A stretch of DNA of 25,937 nt from assembly GCA_041596215.1 (NCBI GenBank), contig JBFHIZ010000030.1:1-25937 (forward strand), given 5' to 3'. A program made the translations under genes and the position numbers. How positions within the stretch are numbered: position 1 is the stretch's first letter; every line of letters begins with the position of its first letter. Source of the DNA: JBFHIZ01 sp041596215. Its GTDB lineage: Bacteria > Bacillota > Clostridia > Lachnospirales > Lachnospiraceae. The notes below the pieces were generated by a model. The model had not been told where the DNA came from and ran no database searches. It saw nothing but the letters and a program-made list of their open reading frames with translations. Shown here in pieces: positions 1 to 8,127 of this stretch.

Positions 1-871
1 TCTCCTCTTGGAGCAGAAGTGCATTGACTTTTTGTGTGAAATTTTCTGGAGCTTCCTCCTGAAAGGCAGCACTAGACCCTCCAATAGAAAAATTTTCAAT
101 TTGCATTCCTGATAATTGTTCCATTACAGTTTCTACTCCCGTACTTGTGCGATCAATATCCCAAATGCTATCTCCAAATACAATTGCCTGTTTCCCTATC
201 CATGCATCTTGATAACTATTTTCAAAAGAAATATCGCCACTTGAAAACAAATTACTTGTTTCCTCATATATATTTAAATGATCCGTAAATGAATGAAAAA
301 CAGCAAGTGAAACAGCCTCATTAAGAGAATCCTTTTTTTCGTAGTTTCCCATATTATTTATTATCCATTCTAAATTGTAAAATTCAAAATGCACTACATT
401 ATCCTGTCCATTTAACATTTCTGATGTCGCATTATATTTTTTTTCTAAATCTAGCATTTCTTGCGTTGTTAGATTTTCCCAAAAAGAAATAGGTTCTACC
501 GTACAATACGTATAAAAGGTAATAGAAGGATTCGCATTAAGCACCTCTTCAAATTCCGGATACTCAAAAATGTCAGGTGGAACCTGCATGCAGACTATCG
601 TTGCATTTGCATACAGTTTTATTTTTTTCTCTAGAACTTTTATCAATCTTCTAGTAGAATACCAACGTTTTTCCACAAAATCGGTAGAAATTCCCCATTG
701 TTCTTCAAACCATTCATTTTGAAAATTCATGGTATTCTTTTCTACTAAAACAAACGCATCAAATGTTTCGCCTTTTTTAATTACTCGTTCATTATATATC
801 TGCTCACCAATAAGAATCAGCAAAAGCAATATAAAAATAACAAATAATTTTAATTTTCTGTTGTTTTGCAT
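1..871 (-). CDS. Membrane-anchored SGNH/GDSL-hydrolase-like protein, C-terminus off the window
   Basis: Open to the left edge, so only the first 290 codons are seen. The ATG at 871 is preceded by an AAGGCAAGGATT ribosome site 13 bases after the upstream GT2 stop, so it belongs to the same transcript. The N-terminus is basic, followed by one hydrophobic segment (about residues 9-22), consistent with a signal anchor and an extracytoplasmic body. Residues about 30-225 do not match a family I can name. An SGNH block I motif (V-F-G-D-S, G233-D234-S235) then appears, with a later S-I-G-G-S-S stretch as possible block II. The catalytic DxxH would be beyond the edge. SGNH proteins in polysaccharide operons usually add or remove O-acyl groups, so a role in polymer decoration is inferred. 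The exact reaction is unknown. Confidence 0.72.
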   Translation of the reverse strand, partial: MQNNRKLKLFVIFILLLLILIGEQIYNERVIKKGETFDAFVLVEKNTMNFQNEWFEEQWGISTDFVEKRWYSTRRLIKVLEKKIKLYANATIVCMQVPPDIFEYPEFEEVLNANPSITFYTYCTVEPISFWENLTTQEMLDLEKKYNATSEMLNGQDNVVHFEFYNLEWIINNMGNYEKKDSLNEAVSLAVFHSFTDHLNIYEETSNLFSSGDISFENSYQDAWIGKQAIVFGDSIWDIDRTSTGVETVMEQLSGMQIENFSIGGSSAAFQEEAPENFTQKVNALLLQEE

Positions 872-884
872 AATCCTTGCCTTT

Positions 885-1868
885 CTATTTGATTCCTCTA
901 TATTTCGCATGAATGATTCGAATCCATTTTGGTGCTATCGATAATATTTGCAAATATTTTTTGTCTTTTTTTGCAAGATATGGATTTTTAGATATAGAAA
1001 TTCTATTTTTTCTAAGATATCGAACAATTTCTCGATAATCCTCATTTGTTTTTTTCATTTGTGAAATCGGAATATGCAGCAAATATAAAAGTCTTTGATA
1101 AGCCCCAAATCTTTCAGCTTCTAGCCTCATTTCTGGATATTTTTCCTTTATCAAAAGGGTGATCCGATCTGCATTATGTACAGAATCCATATATGCTCTC
1201 GAAAAGTCTTCCTTTTCTCCTTTTCTTGTATTACTTCCCATTCGATATACGACATGATAGCCTTCATAGGGAATACTTAAAATGGATTCCCCTTGTTCTA
1301 ACAAATCAACCATTAGTCGCAAATCCTCATTTAATTCTCCTTCTGGAAACTTCACTTTTTCAAATGCTTCTTTTTTTAAAATTTTCGTACAAAAAGAACT
1401 ATCTCCTCGATACATGAGTAGTTCTTTTAAAAATTCATCTGCTTGATATATGATTTCCTGGTATGGAATTTTACATACTTCAGGTAGAATTTCTCCCTCT
1501 TCTGTTTCTTCAATTCTTCCAATTTGTGCAATATTTACTTTCGTTCTCTGTATTGCTTCCATAAGATATGCATATGCATCTTTTTCAAGATAATCATCGC
1601 TATCCACAAACGTTATATACTCTCCTTTTGCATATACAATACCCATATTTCTAGCCGAAGAAGATCCTCCATTTTCTTTGTGAAATACACGAACTCGTTT
1701 ATCCTCCAATGCTATCTTTTCACATAGCGATCCAGACTGATCGGTCGAACCATCATCAATTAAAAGAATTTCCAAATTCTCATAACTTTGGTTTCGTATG
1801 GAATTAATACAACGCTCCAAGTATGGTTTTGTATTATAAACTGGGACAATTACCGATAATAATTTCAT
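885..1868 (-). CDS. Glycosyltransferase family 2
   Basis: A 327-residue GT-A fold glycosyltransferase. The N-terminus SVIVPVYNTKPYLERCINS is the classic GT2 nucleotide-binding start. D38-D39 follow in L-I-D-D-G-S, and the metal-binding D-S-D-D motif is at residues 89-92. The C-terminal 110 residues are basic and lack membrane segments, so it probably acts at the inner membrane face, adding one sugar from a nucleotide-sugar donor to the lipid-linked repeat unit. Its start codon overlaps the upstream GT4 stop by four bases (ATGA), a sign of translational coupling. Donor and acceptor cannot be read from sequence. UDP-FucNAc made by capEFG just upstream is one candidate. Confidence 0.93.
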   Translation of the reverse strand: MKLLSVIVPVYNTKPYLERCINSIRNQSYENLEILLIDDGSTDQSGSLCEKIALEDKRVRVFHKENGGSSSARNMGIVYAKGEYITFVDSDDYLEKDAYAYLMEAIQRTKVNIAQIGRIEETEEGEILPEVCKIPYQEIIYQADEFLKELLMYRGDSSFCTKILKKEAFEKVKFPEGELNEDLRLMVDLLEQGESILSIPYEGYHVVYRMGSNTRKGEKEDFSRAYMDSVHNADRITLLIKEKYPEMRLEAERFGAYQRLLYLLHIPISQMKKTNEDYREIVRYLRKNRISISKNPYLAKKDKKYLQILSIAPKWIRIIHAKYRGIK

Positions 1869-3049
1869 GTTTGCAATTCCTTTTTCATATATTTATACAT
1901 TTTTTTTGGTTGTATCGACTTCGCCTTAGATAATGGTCCTTTATCAAAAAAAATCATAGATTCTTTGGTTATACCATTACAAATTTCTAATAATCTTTTT
2001 GCTGCTAAACTTTGATTCCATTCATTACAAATGGTTTCATACGCATTCTCTCCAAGTTTTTTTTGCAACTCTGGCTGTTCTATCAATAAACACACCAGTT
2101 TTTTAAATTCATTAAAATCTCCATCTTTATATATACATCCATTTACATTATGTAAAAGCAAAGAAGGCACTGCTCCAATTGCACAATTTGCTACTACAGC
2201 ACAACCAGCATTCATTGCTTCATTTAGAACCGCTCCCCAACCCTCTTTATAATCACTTGTAAAAAGGAATATATTGGATTCTTCCATCATAATACGTACT
2301 TCTTCGGGCTTTTTAAATCCCAAAAGTTTTACATACTCTTTTAGCTGATAAGTATTGATTTTCTCTTCTAATGATTTACGAAGATCTCCATCTCCAATTA
2401 TATTCATTTCAAAAGCAAAGTCCATTTTTTTCAATTGAAAGGCAAGTTCCACTGCATATTCTGGATGCTTCCATTCTAAAAACCGACCTGCCCATAAAAT
2501 ATGCACTTTATCATGTTGTTTTTTTTGAAATAAGTCCTTTACATTATACAAAATTCTTTTAGGGAAATACCCCCAAGTATACTTTTTATTTGGGTAAGCA
2601 TGAATAAGTGAAAAATCGGAAGCAACATATGCTCCTGCACACAGTAAATATACTGGTTTATTTCGATATTTAATATGCTCCTTATATTTATGAATAAGTC
2701 CTTTGGGCGAGATGCATTTCCATTGGCCTTCTTTATAAATGCGTTCCGTATATCGTAAAATTGGTTTCCCCTGTTGTAGTCGGTGGGAAATATAAGTTGG
2801 ATTTTTTTCATCCCCTAATACAACGACATCTGCTTCATCAATTAAATTTTGACATGTACATACATTTTCATAATAATATTTCAGAAAAGGAAGATTTGAA
2901 AAATCTGTATCCCATCCCATTTTTATACGCTCTTTTTCCATTGGTTCTATTTGAATAAATGCATACTTATCACCTAATTCCTTATACAGTTCCTCCGCAA
3001 CAGGAAGTTGATGATGATTCAAATAATTTGACACAAATACTAACTTCAT
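1865..3049 (-). CDS. Glycosyltransferase family 4 (GT-B fold)
   Basis: A 394-residue GT-B glycosyltransferase. The C-terminal domain carries the GT4 signature: R189 and K194 in W-A-G-R-F-L-E-W-K, then the E-x7-E nucleotide-sugar motif E269-G-W-G-A-V-L-N-E277. The N-terminal acceptor domain starts MKLVFVSNYLNHHQLP. An in-frame start ten codons upstream (3079) exists but lies inside the upstream wecB gene. The ATG at 3049 is preferred because it has an AGAGGG site about seven bases upstream and matches the usual beta-1 start of the fold. It likely acts in the cytoplasm on the undecaprenyl-linked oligosaccharide. The lysine-rich tail (last 25 residues) may help membrane association. Sugar specificity is unknown. 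Confidence 0.92.
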   Translation of the reverse strand: MKLVFVSNYLNHHQLPVAEELYKELGDKYAFIQIEPMEKERIKMGWDTDFSNLPFLKYYYENVCTCQNLIDEADVVVLGDEKNPTYISHRLQQGKPILRYTERIYKEGQWKCISPKGLIHKYKEHIKYRNKPVYLLCAGAYVASDFSLIHAYPNKKYTWGYFPKRILYNVKDLFQKKQHDKVHILWAGRFLEWKHPEYAVELAFQLKKMDFAFEMNIIGDGDLRKSLEEKINTYQLKEYVKLLGFKKPEEVRIMMEESNIFLFTSDYKEGWGAVLNEAMNAGCAVVANCAIGAVPSLLLHNVNGCIYKDGDFNEFKKLVCLLIEQPELQKKLGENAYETICNEWNQSLAAKRLLEICNGITKESMIFFDKGPLSKAKSIQPKKMYKYMKKELQT

Positions 3050-3063
3050 AGGTACCCTCTTTT

Positions 3064-4206
3064 TTACTCTTTTCTCCAAACCATTTTATTAATAATCCCT
3101 GTATAGCTTTGAATGATTTTTACTACTTTCACACTTACATTTTCATCCAAATAATTCTCAACAGGTAATGCCAAATCACCATTTTCTTCCATCGTAACTG
3201 CCATATCTACCGCTTGAAGTACTTGTTCTGTAGAAATGCTTCCTAAAATAAAGGTCCCTTTATCTAACGCTTCTGGTCGTTCTGTCGAAGTACGGACGCA
3301 TACCGCGGGAAAGGACATTTGCAACGTATTAAAATATGCTGCCTCTTCTGGAAGTGTTCCACTATCAGATACCACGCAATACGCTCCCAGTTGCAAACGA
3401 TTATAATCCGAAAACCCGAAAGGTTCCATCGTTTTTACGAGTGGATGAAATTTAAAATTTCTTGCTTCTATAAACTTTTTACTTCTAGGATGCGTACTAT
3501 AAATAACAGGCATTTGATACGTTTCTGCCATTGCATTTACTGCATTCATAAGTGCTAAAAAATTCTTTTCTTGGTCAATATTTTCTTCTCTATGTGCGGA
3601 AAGTAAAATGTATTTTTTTTCTTCCAATCCTAACTTTTCTAACACCTTACTTTGCTTAATTTTATCTAAACTTGCATGCAATACCTCTGCCATTGGCGAG
3701 CCGGTTACATAAGTTCTTTCTTTCGCCGTTCCCTCCTGATTCAAATATCTTCTTGCGTGCTCACTATAGCACATATTCACATCAGAAATATGGTCTACGA
3801 TTCTACGATTTGTTTCCTCTGGCAAATTTTCATCAAAGCAACGATTTCCTGCTTCCATATGAAAAATTGGAATTTTTAAACGTTTTGCACTAATTGCTGC
3901 AAGTGCCGAATTGGTATCTCCCAACACTAAAAACGCATCCGGTTTTACTTCTTGAAGTACCTTATAACTTTTCGAAATAATATTTCCTATGGTTTCACCT
4001 AAATCAGCACCCACTGCCTCCAAAAAAAAGTCTGGGTCGCGAAGTCCTAGGTCCTCAAAGAAAATTTGATTTAAGCTGTAATCATAATTTTGTCCCGTAT
4101 GTACTAAAACAAGATCAAAATACTGGTCACATTTTTTTATTACTTCGGATAATCGAATTATCTCTGGCCTTGTTCCTGCAAGAATCATTACTTTTAATTT
4201 ATTCAT
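3064..4206 (-). CDS. wecB: Non-hydrolysing UDP-N-acetyl-hexosamine 2-epimerase, CapG/FnlC type
   Basis: A 380-residue protein of the WecB/MnaA family of UDP-sugar 2-epimerases. Family landmarks seen: G-T-R-P-E (11-15), H-T-G-Q-N-Y-D (36-42), H205-R-E, and S-D-S-G-T-L-P-E-E at 280-288. The segment E-A-G-N-R-C-F-D (from E118) resembles the FnlC/CapG branch rather than the E-A-G-L-R-T of classical WecB. That fits its place directly after CapE and CapF homologues. Known role of that branch: C2 epimerisation, the last step to UDP-N-acetyl-L-fucosamine. The ATG overlaps the capF stop by eight bases and has a GAGGTG site, so translation is probably coupled. A plain UDP-GlcNAc/UDP-ManNAc epimerase is the less likely alternative. 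Confidence 0.93.
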   Translation of the reverse strand: MNKLKVMILAGTRPEIIRLSEVIKKCDQYFDLVLVHTGQNYDYSLNQIFFEDLGLRDPDFFLEAVGADLGETIGNIISKSYKVLQEVKPDAFLVLGDTNSALAAISAKRLKIPIFHMEAGNRCFDENLPEETNRRIVDHISDVNMCYSEHARRYLNQEGTAKERTYVTGSPMAEVLHASLDKIKQSKVLEKLGLEEKKYILLSAHREENIDQEKNFLALMNAVNAMAETYQMPVIYSTHPRSKKFIEARNFKFHPLVKTMEPFGFSDYNRLQLGAYCVVSDSGTLPEEAAYFNTLQMSFPAVCVRTSTERPEALDKGTFILGSISTEQVLQAVDMAVTMEENGDLALPVENYLDENVSVKVVKIIQSYTGIINKMVWRKE

Positions 4207-5326
4207 TTCTCTTCACCTCTTCGTATATCGTATCTGGTACCTCTTTATCATAACATTCATTGCTCCAAATAAATGTTACCAAGTCTGTTCCACCTTCATT
4301 TATAATGCTATGCGTATATCCAGGTGGTATATCTACAACTTCTATTTTTTCAGAAGAAACATGATACTCAATCAACTCCTCTTCCCCATGCTTTCGAAAT
4401 TGAAATAAAGCTTTTCCACTAACCACAATAAATTTTTCATTTTTTGTATGGTGCCAATGATTTCCTTTAACAACACCTGGTTTTGATATATTTACGGAAA
4501 ACTGTCCGTTGGTAAGCGTTCGAATCAATTCCGTAAAACTTCCACGTTCATCAATATGCATATCTAACGGGTAAGAAAATTGATTAACCGGAAGATAACT
4601 TAAATATGTACTGTACAATTTTTTTTCAAAACTTTCTTTTTTTACATTGGGAATCATTCTGTTTTTTCGACTCTCTTTAAAAGAAGTAAGCAATTTTACA
4701 ACTTCACCTAACGTAATCTCGTAATCCTTAGGGACAAAACAAAATCCATCTTTTGCTTGGTGTGGTTTCCCTTCTAAACAAGAAATCAATTCTTCTATGA
4801 TGTCATCAATATATACAAGTTTCAAATTTACACTTTCATCATTTATTTGAATCGGAATATCCCTCGTCATGTTATAGCAAAAAGTTGCTATAACACTATT
4901 ATAATTTGGTTTTGCCCACTTTCCAAACGCATTTGGAAATCGATAGATATATATTTTGGCACCTGTTTTTTTTCCATATTCACGTAGTGCATCTTCTCCC
5001 GCTTTTTTACTCTTGCCATATGGATTATCCAAGATTGCTTGAATGGAAGAAGCATTCATAATCGGGCAAGTGTTTTTTTTCTCAATTAATGTATTCATTA
5101 GTTTTGTTGCAAATCCAAAATTTCCATTCATAAATTCTTTTTCATCTTTTGGACGATTTACTCCAGCCAAATTAAAAACAAATTCACAATCTTTGCAGTA
5201 GGTTTCCAATTCCTCCTCTGTTGTGTCTACATCGCAAGAATAAATATCGTTATATCCTCTATTATACAACTCTGCAACTAAATTTTTTCCAATGAATCCT
5301 CTTGCTCCAGTTACTAAAATTTTCAT
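4199..5326 (-). CDS. capF: CapF/FnlB-type bifunctional SDR reductase with C-terminal cupin epimerase domain
   Basis: A 375-residue two-domain enzyme. The N-terminal extended SDR has the Rossmann motif T-G-A-R-G-F-I-G (6-13) and Y103-x3-K107. The C-terminal cupin (about 250-375) shows motif 1 almost perfectly, G284-x5-H290-x-H292-x4-E297-x6-G304, and motif 2, P334-x-G336-x2-H339-x3-N343. Known CapF chemistry: the cupin epimerises C3 of the 4-keto sugar from CapE, and the SDR domain reduces C4 with NADPH. All metal-ligand positions (two His, Glu, His) are present, so it looks active. The length matches S. aureus CapF closely. It follows capE by 26 bases and has a strong AGGAG ribosome site. Confidence 0.95.
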   Translation of the reverse strand: MKILVTGARGFIGKNLVAELYNRGYNDIYSCDVDTTEEELETYCKDCEFVFNLAGVNRPKDEKEFMNGNFGFATKLMNTLIEKKNTCPIMNASSIQAILDNPYGKSKKAGEDALREYGKKTGAKIYIYRFPNAFGKWAKPNYNSVIATFCYNMTRDIPIQINDESVNLKLVYIDDIIEELISCLEGKPHQAKDGFCFVPKDYEITLGEVVKLLTSFKESRKNRMIPNVKKESFEKKLYSTYLSYLPVNQFSYPLDMHIDERGSFTELIRTLTNGQFSVNISKPGVVKGNHWHHTKNEKFIVVSGKALFQFRKHGEEELIEYHVSSEKIEVVDIPPGYTHSIINEGGTDLVTFIWSNECYDKEVPDTIYEEVKRNE

Positions 5327-5352
5327 AAATTCTCCTGCTTATTTCTATCTAA

Positions 5353-6396
5353 TTATTTGCTTTCTTCCCAATTTTTAATTTCTTCTTTGATATAATCTAG
5401 TGCTAATAATTTTTCCTTTACTTGCTCCACATTTAAAAGCTCTGTATTATTCGAATTAAATTCACTTAATTTTGCTTTTTCCATCGTTCCTTCAAAGAAA
5501 TATTTATCATAGTTTAAATCCCGATTATCTGCAGGCACACGATAGTAAGCTCCCAAATCAAATGCTCTTGAACATTCTTCATTTGTAAGTAACGTTTCAT
5601 ACATCTTTTCTCCATGACGTATTCCAATTACTTTTACTGCATTTTCCGAATGAAACAATTCTTTTACTGCTTCTGCCAATACTTCGATGGTACACGCAGG
5701 TGCTTTTTGAACCATAATATCTCCTGTTTCTGCATGATTAAAAGCAAATAAAACCAACTCCACGGCTTCCTCTAAACTCATGATAAAGCGAGTCATTGAA
5801 GGTTCTGTCACTGTAACCGGCAACCCATTTTTTATTTGATCAATGAATAATGGAATTACTGAGCCTCTTGAACACATAACATTTCCATATCTAGTACAAC
5901 AAATCGTAGTTTCTTTCGGCTCCACCGTTCGAGATTTTGCCACAATTACTTTTTCCATCATTGCTTTTGAAGTTCCCATTGCATTTATTGGGTATGCTGC
6001 TTTATCCGTCGAAAGGCATACAATTTTTTTTACCCCCTCATCAATGGCTACACTTAATACATTGTCAGTCCCTATTACATTCGTTTGAACTGCTTGCAAA
6101 GGAAAAAATTCACAGGAAGGTACTTGCTTTAAAGCGGCTGCATGAAAAATATAATCCACTCCATGCATCGCATCTTTAATGGAATTTCGTTCTCGTACAT
6201 CTCCAATATAAAATTTAATCTTTTTAAAAGCTTCTGGATATTTTGCCTGATATACATGACGCATATCATCCTGCTTTTTTTCGTCTCTTGAGAAAATACG
6301 GATTTCTTTTATGTTTGTATCTAAAAATCGATTTAATACTGCATTTCCAAACGAACCCGTTCCTCCGGTTATTAATAGCGTTTTTCCTTTAAACAT
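5353..6396 (-). CDS. capE: CapE/FnlA-type UDP-GlcNAc 4,6-dehydratase / 5-epimerase
   Basis: A 347-residue extended SDR of the polysaccharide-biosynthesis CapD/FlaA1/CapE group. It shows T-G-G-T-G-S-F-G (10-17) for NAD(P) binding, L-S-T-D-K-A (S129 to K132), and M140-G-T-S-K144 in place of the usual Y-x3-K. Methionine at the tyrosine position is a hallmark I associate with CapE-like enzymes. The lack of membrane segments separates it from long CapD/WbpM proteins. It is the first enzyme from UDP-GlcNAc toward UDP-L-FucNAc, with CapF and CapG encoded immediately downstream. Its ATG overlaps the preceding ATP-grasp/HAD stop by eight bases and has an AAGGAG site six bases upstream. Confidence 0.94.
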   Translation of the reverse strand: MFKGKTLLITGGTGSFGNAVLNRFLDTNIKEIRIFSRDEKKQDDMRHVYQAKYPEAFKKIKFYIGDVRERNSIKDAMHGVDYIFHAAALKQVPSCEFFPLQAVQTNVIGTDNVLSVAIDEGVKKIVCLSTDKAAYPINAMGTSKAMMEKVIVAKSRTVEPKETTICCTRYGNVMCSRGSVIPLFIDQIKNGLPVTVTEPSMTRFIMSLEEAVELVLFAFNHAETGDIMVQKAPACTIEVLAEAVKELFHSENAVKVIGIRHGEKMYETLLTNEECSRAFDLGAYYRVPADNRDLNYDKYFFEGTMEKAKLSEFNSNNTELLNVEQVKEKLLALDYIKEEIKNWEESK

Positions 6397-8074
6397 TGTA
6401 TTCTCCTTCTTTTATCATTTCTTCTTTATCTGTCAAACGTTCTTTCCCATAATAAATACTATCTGTATTCAAAAAATAAATAGATTCCATCCCTAATTTA
6501 TTGGTTGCAATAAAATCTTTCTTTATATTATCTCCGATATATACCATTTTTGAATATGGAATTTGTAATCTAGCTTTCATAATTTTAAATGCAATTACAT
6601 TTGGTTTACGAAAAGCCGATGGCGATGCATTTCCCGCCAACTCATCCGTAATAATAATCTCATCAAAAAATTCACGAATATGTAACGCATCAATTTTATT
6701 TGTCTGTGCCTGCACTCTTCCATCTGTAATTAAACATAATTTTTTCCCTTTATCTTTTAAACGCAAAAACATAGGTATCATTCCATTATATAATTCCAAT
6801 TTTGGTTTATGTTCTATGTAACGAGCAACACATTGTTTTTTTAATATTTCTGAATAAATTCCTTCTTTACTTAAAAACTCATCAATCGCTGGAAGCCCTT
6901 CTTCAAAATAGCTCCATAATTTATGGTATGCATTTGGAATTTCAGGAAATAATTTTGCTACATGTTCTAAACCACTTTGCACATATTCCTTCTCAGAATA
7001 CAAGGTATCATCCATATCAAAGATAACGGCTTCTACATTTTCACAATAATTCTCCGCCTCTAAAATATCATATACAGTTTGCATTTTTTCTTGATTCTCA
7101 TTATTTTTACTAATACTCACACTTTGGTCATATCGAGAATATAATACGCCATCCACTGCTGCTTTACTAATGTATCGTAATTTTTTTCCATGAAATAAAG
7201 ATAATATTGCTTTTGCGGAATCTGCCCCTGCTCGCATACTAAGTGGAGCACCCCCACCAAATCGCGGATTAATCTCAATGAAATAATCATCTTCCGTTTC
7301 ATTTTGTCGAATTAATTGAATGGTAATCGGCCCTACTGGCTTAAAGCGTTCGATAATGCGTAGTGCTTCCTCAATCATAACATCATCTTGACATATTTTT
7401 GTTTTTAATACTTCTCCACCACGCACCTTAACTCTTTGTCTTGGTGTAATATAAATTGGATTGCTCTGCATATCGCAAAATACATCAATTGTGAATTCAT
7501 TTCCGTCAATAAATGGCTGAATAACATAATTCTTAATTCGTTGTGCAATACCATATAATTCTTCTCTCGTATCGATACGAAATGCATTGATACTTAATCT
7601 GCCATCGACTGGTTTGATAAAACAAGGGAAAACACCCAAATATTCTTCCGCATTCGTAAAAACTTTTGGTGTTTTTAGTCCACATCCGTCAAAAAATTCG
7701 CGCGTCATTCTTTTATCCCTACATATAGAGATATGAAGCGGATCCGAAACAAATACATAAGTTCCTTGCTCCATAAAAGCATCTTTATTTTCTGAAAGCA
7801 ACAATAAATCTGTATCAATTGTAGGAAAAAGCATATCAATCCCTTCCTCTTCACATAGCTTTTGAAGAGAAGAAATATATTCTTTATTTTCTATTTCACA
7901 AACTTTTTTTGCGACATCACAAAATTGTAAAGCAGGTGCTGATTCGATTGCATCTACTCCGTAAATTTTTAAATCAATTTGCAATTTATATGCCGCTTCT
8001 CGAAAAGCTTGCACCAATTCTACTCGTCTTCCAATACTGGTAAACAGAATTTTCATTTTGTTTTTAATTTTCAT
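6389..8074 (-). CDS. ATP-grasp ligase fused to a HAD-family phosphatase
   Basis: A 561-residue fusion. Residues 1-about 110 look like a PylC/CarB-type pre-ATP-grasp domain (K-I-L-F-T-S-I-G-R-R). Residues about 115-300 form the ATP-grasp domain, ending in the metal-binding F-I-E-I-N-P-R-F-G-G-G (E267, N269). A HAD hydrolase follows with all four motifs: D353-M-D355-D-T, T450-D-G, K490-P, and G514-D515-N with D520. ATP-grasp enzymes of this type join a carboxylate to an amine through an acyl-phosphate. The HAD domain may remove a phosphate from the substrate or product. In this locus an aminoacyl or amide sugar modification is plausible but inferred. I chose the first ATG (GAGGA site about ten bases upstream) because the in-frame ATG six codons later has no ribosome site. 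Confidence 0.85.
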   Translation of the reverse strand: MKIKNKMKILFTSIGRRVELVQAFREAAYKLQIDLKIYGVDAIESAPALQFCDVAKKVCEIENKEYISSLQKLCEEEGIDMLFPTIDTDLLLLSENKDAFMEQGTYVFVSDPLHISICRDKRMTREFFDGCGLKTPKVFTNAEEYLGVFPCFIKPVDGRLSINAFRIDTREELYGIAQRIKNYVIQPFIDGNEFTIDVFCDMQSNPIYITPRQRVKVRGGEVLKTKICQDDVMIEEALRIIERFKPVGPITIQLIRQNETEDDYFIEINPRFGGGAPLSMRAGADSAKAILSLFHGKKLRYISKAAVDGVLYSRYDQSVSISKNNENQEKMQTVYDILEAENYCENVEAVIFDMDDTLYSEKEYVQSGLEHVAKLFPEIPNAYHKLWSYFEEGLPAIDEFLSKEGIYSEILKKQCVARYIEHKPKLELYNGMIPMFLRLKDKGKKLCLITDGRVQAQTNKIDALHIREFFDEIIITDELAGNASPSAFRKPNVIAFKIMKARLQIPYSKMVYIGDNIKKDFIATNKLGMESIYFLNTDSIYYGKERLTDKEEMIKEGEYNV

Positions 8075-8127
8075 GATTCTTCTATCCTCTGCTTTTTTTG
8101 GTATAGGATGAATTGCTACATTACTTT

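Noticed and set aside
2539..2811. 90-codon minus-strand open frame inside the GT4 gene
   Set aside because: It is in another frame of a clearly real gene, with no ribosome site or domain.
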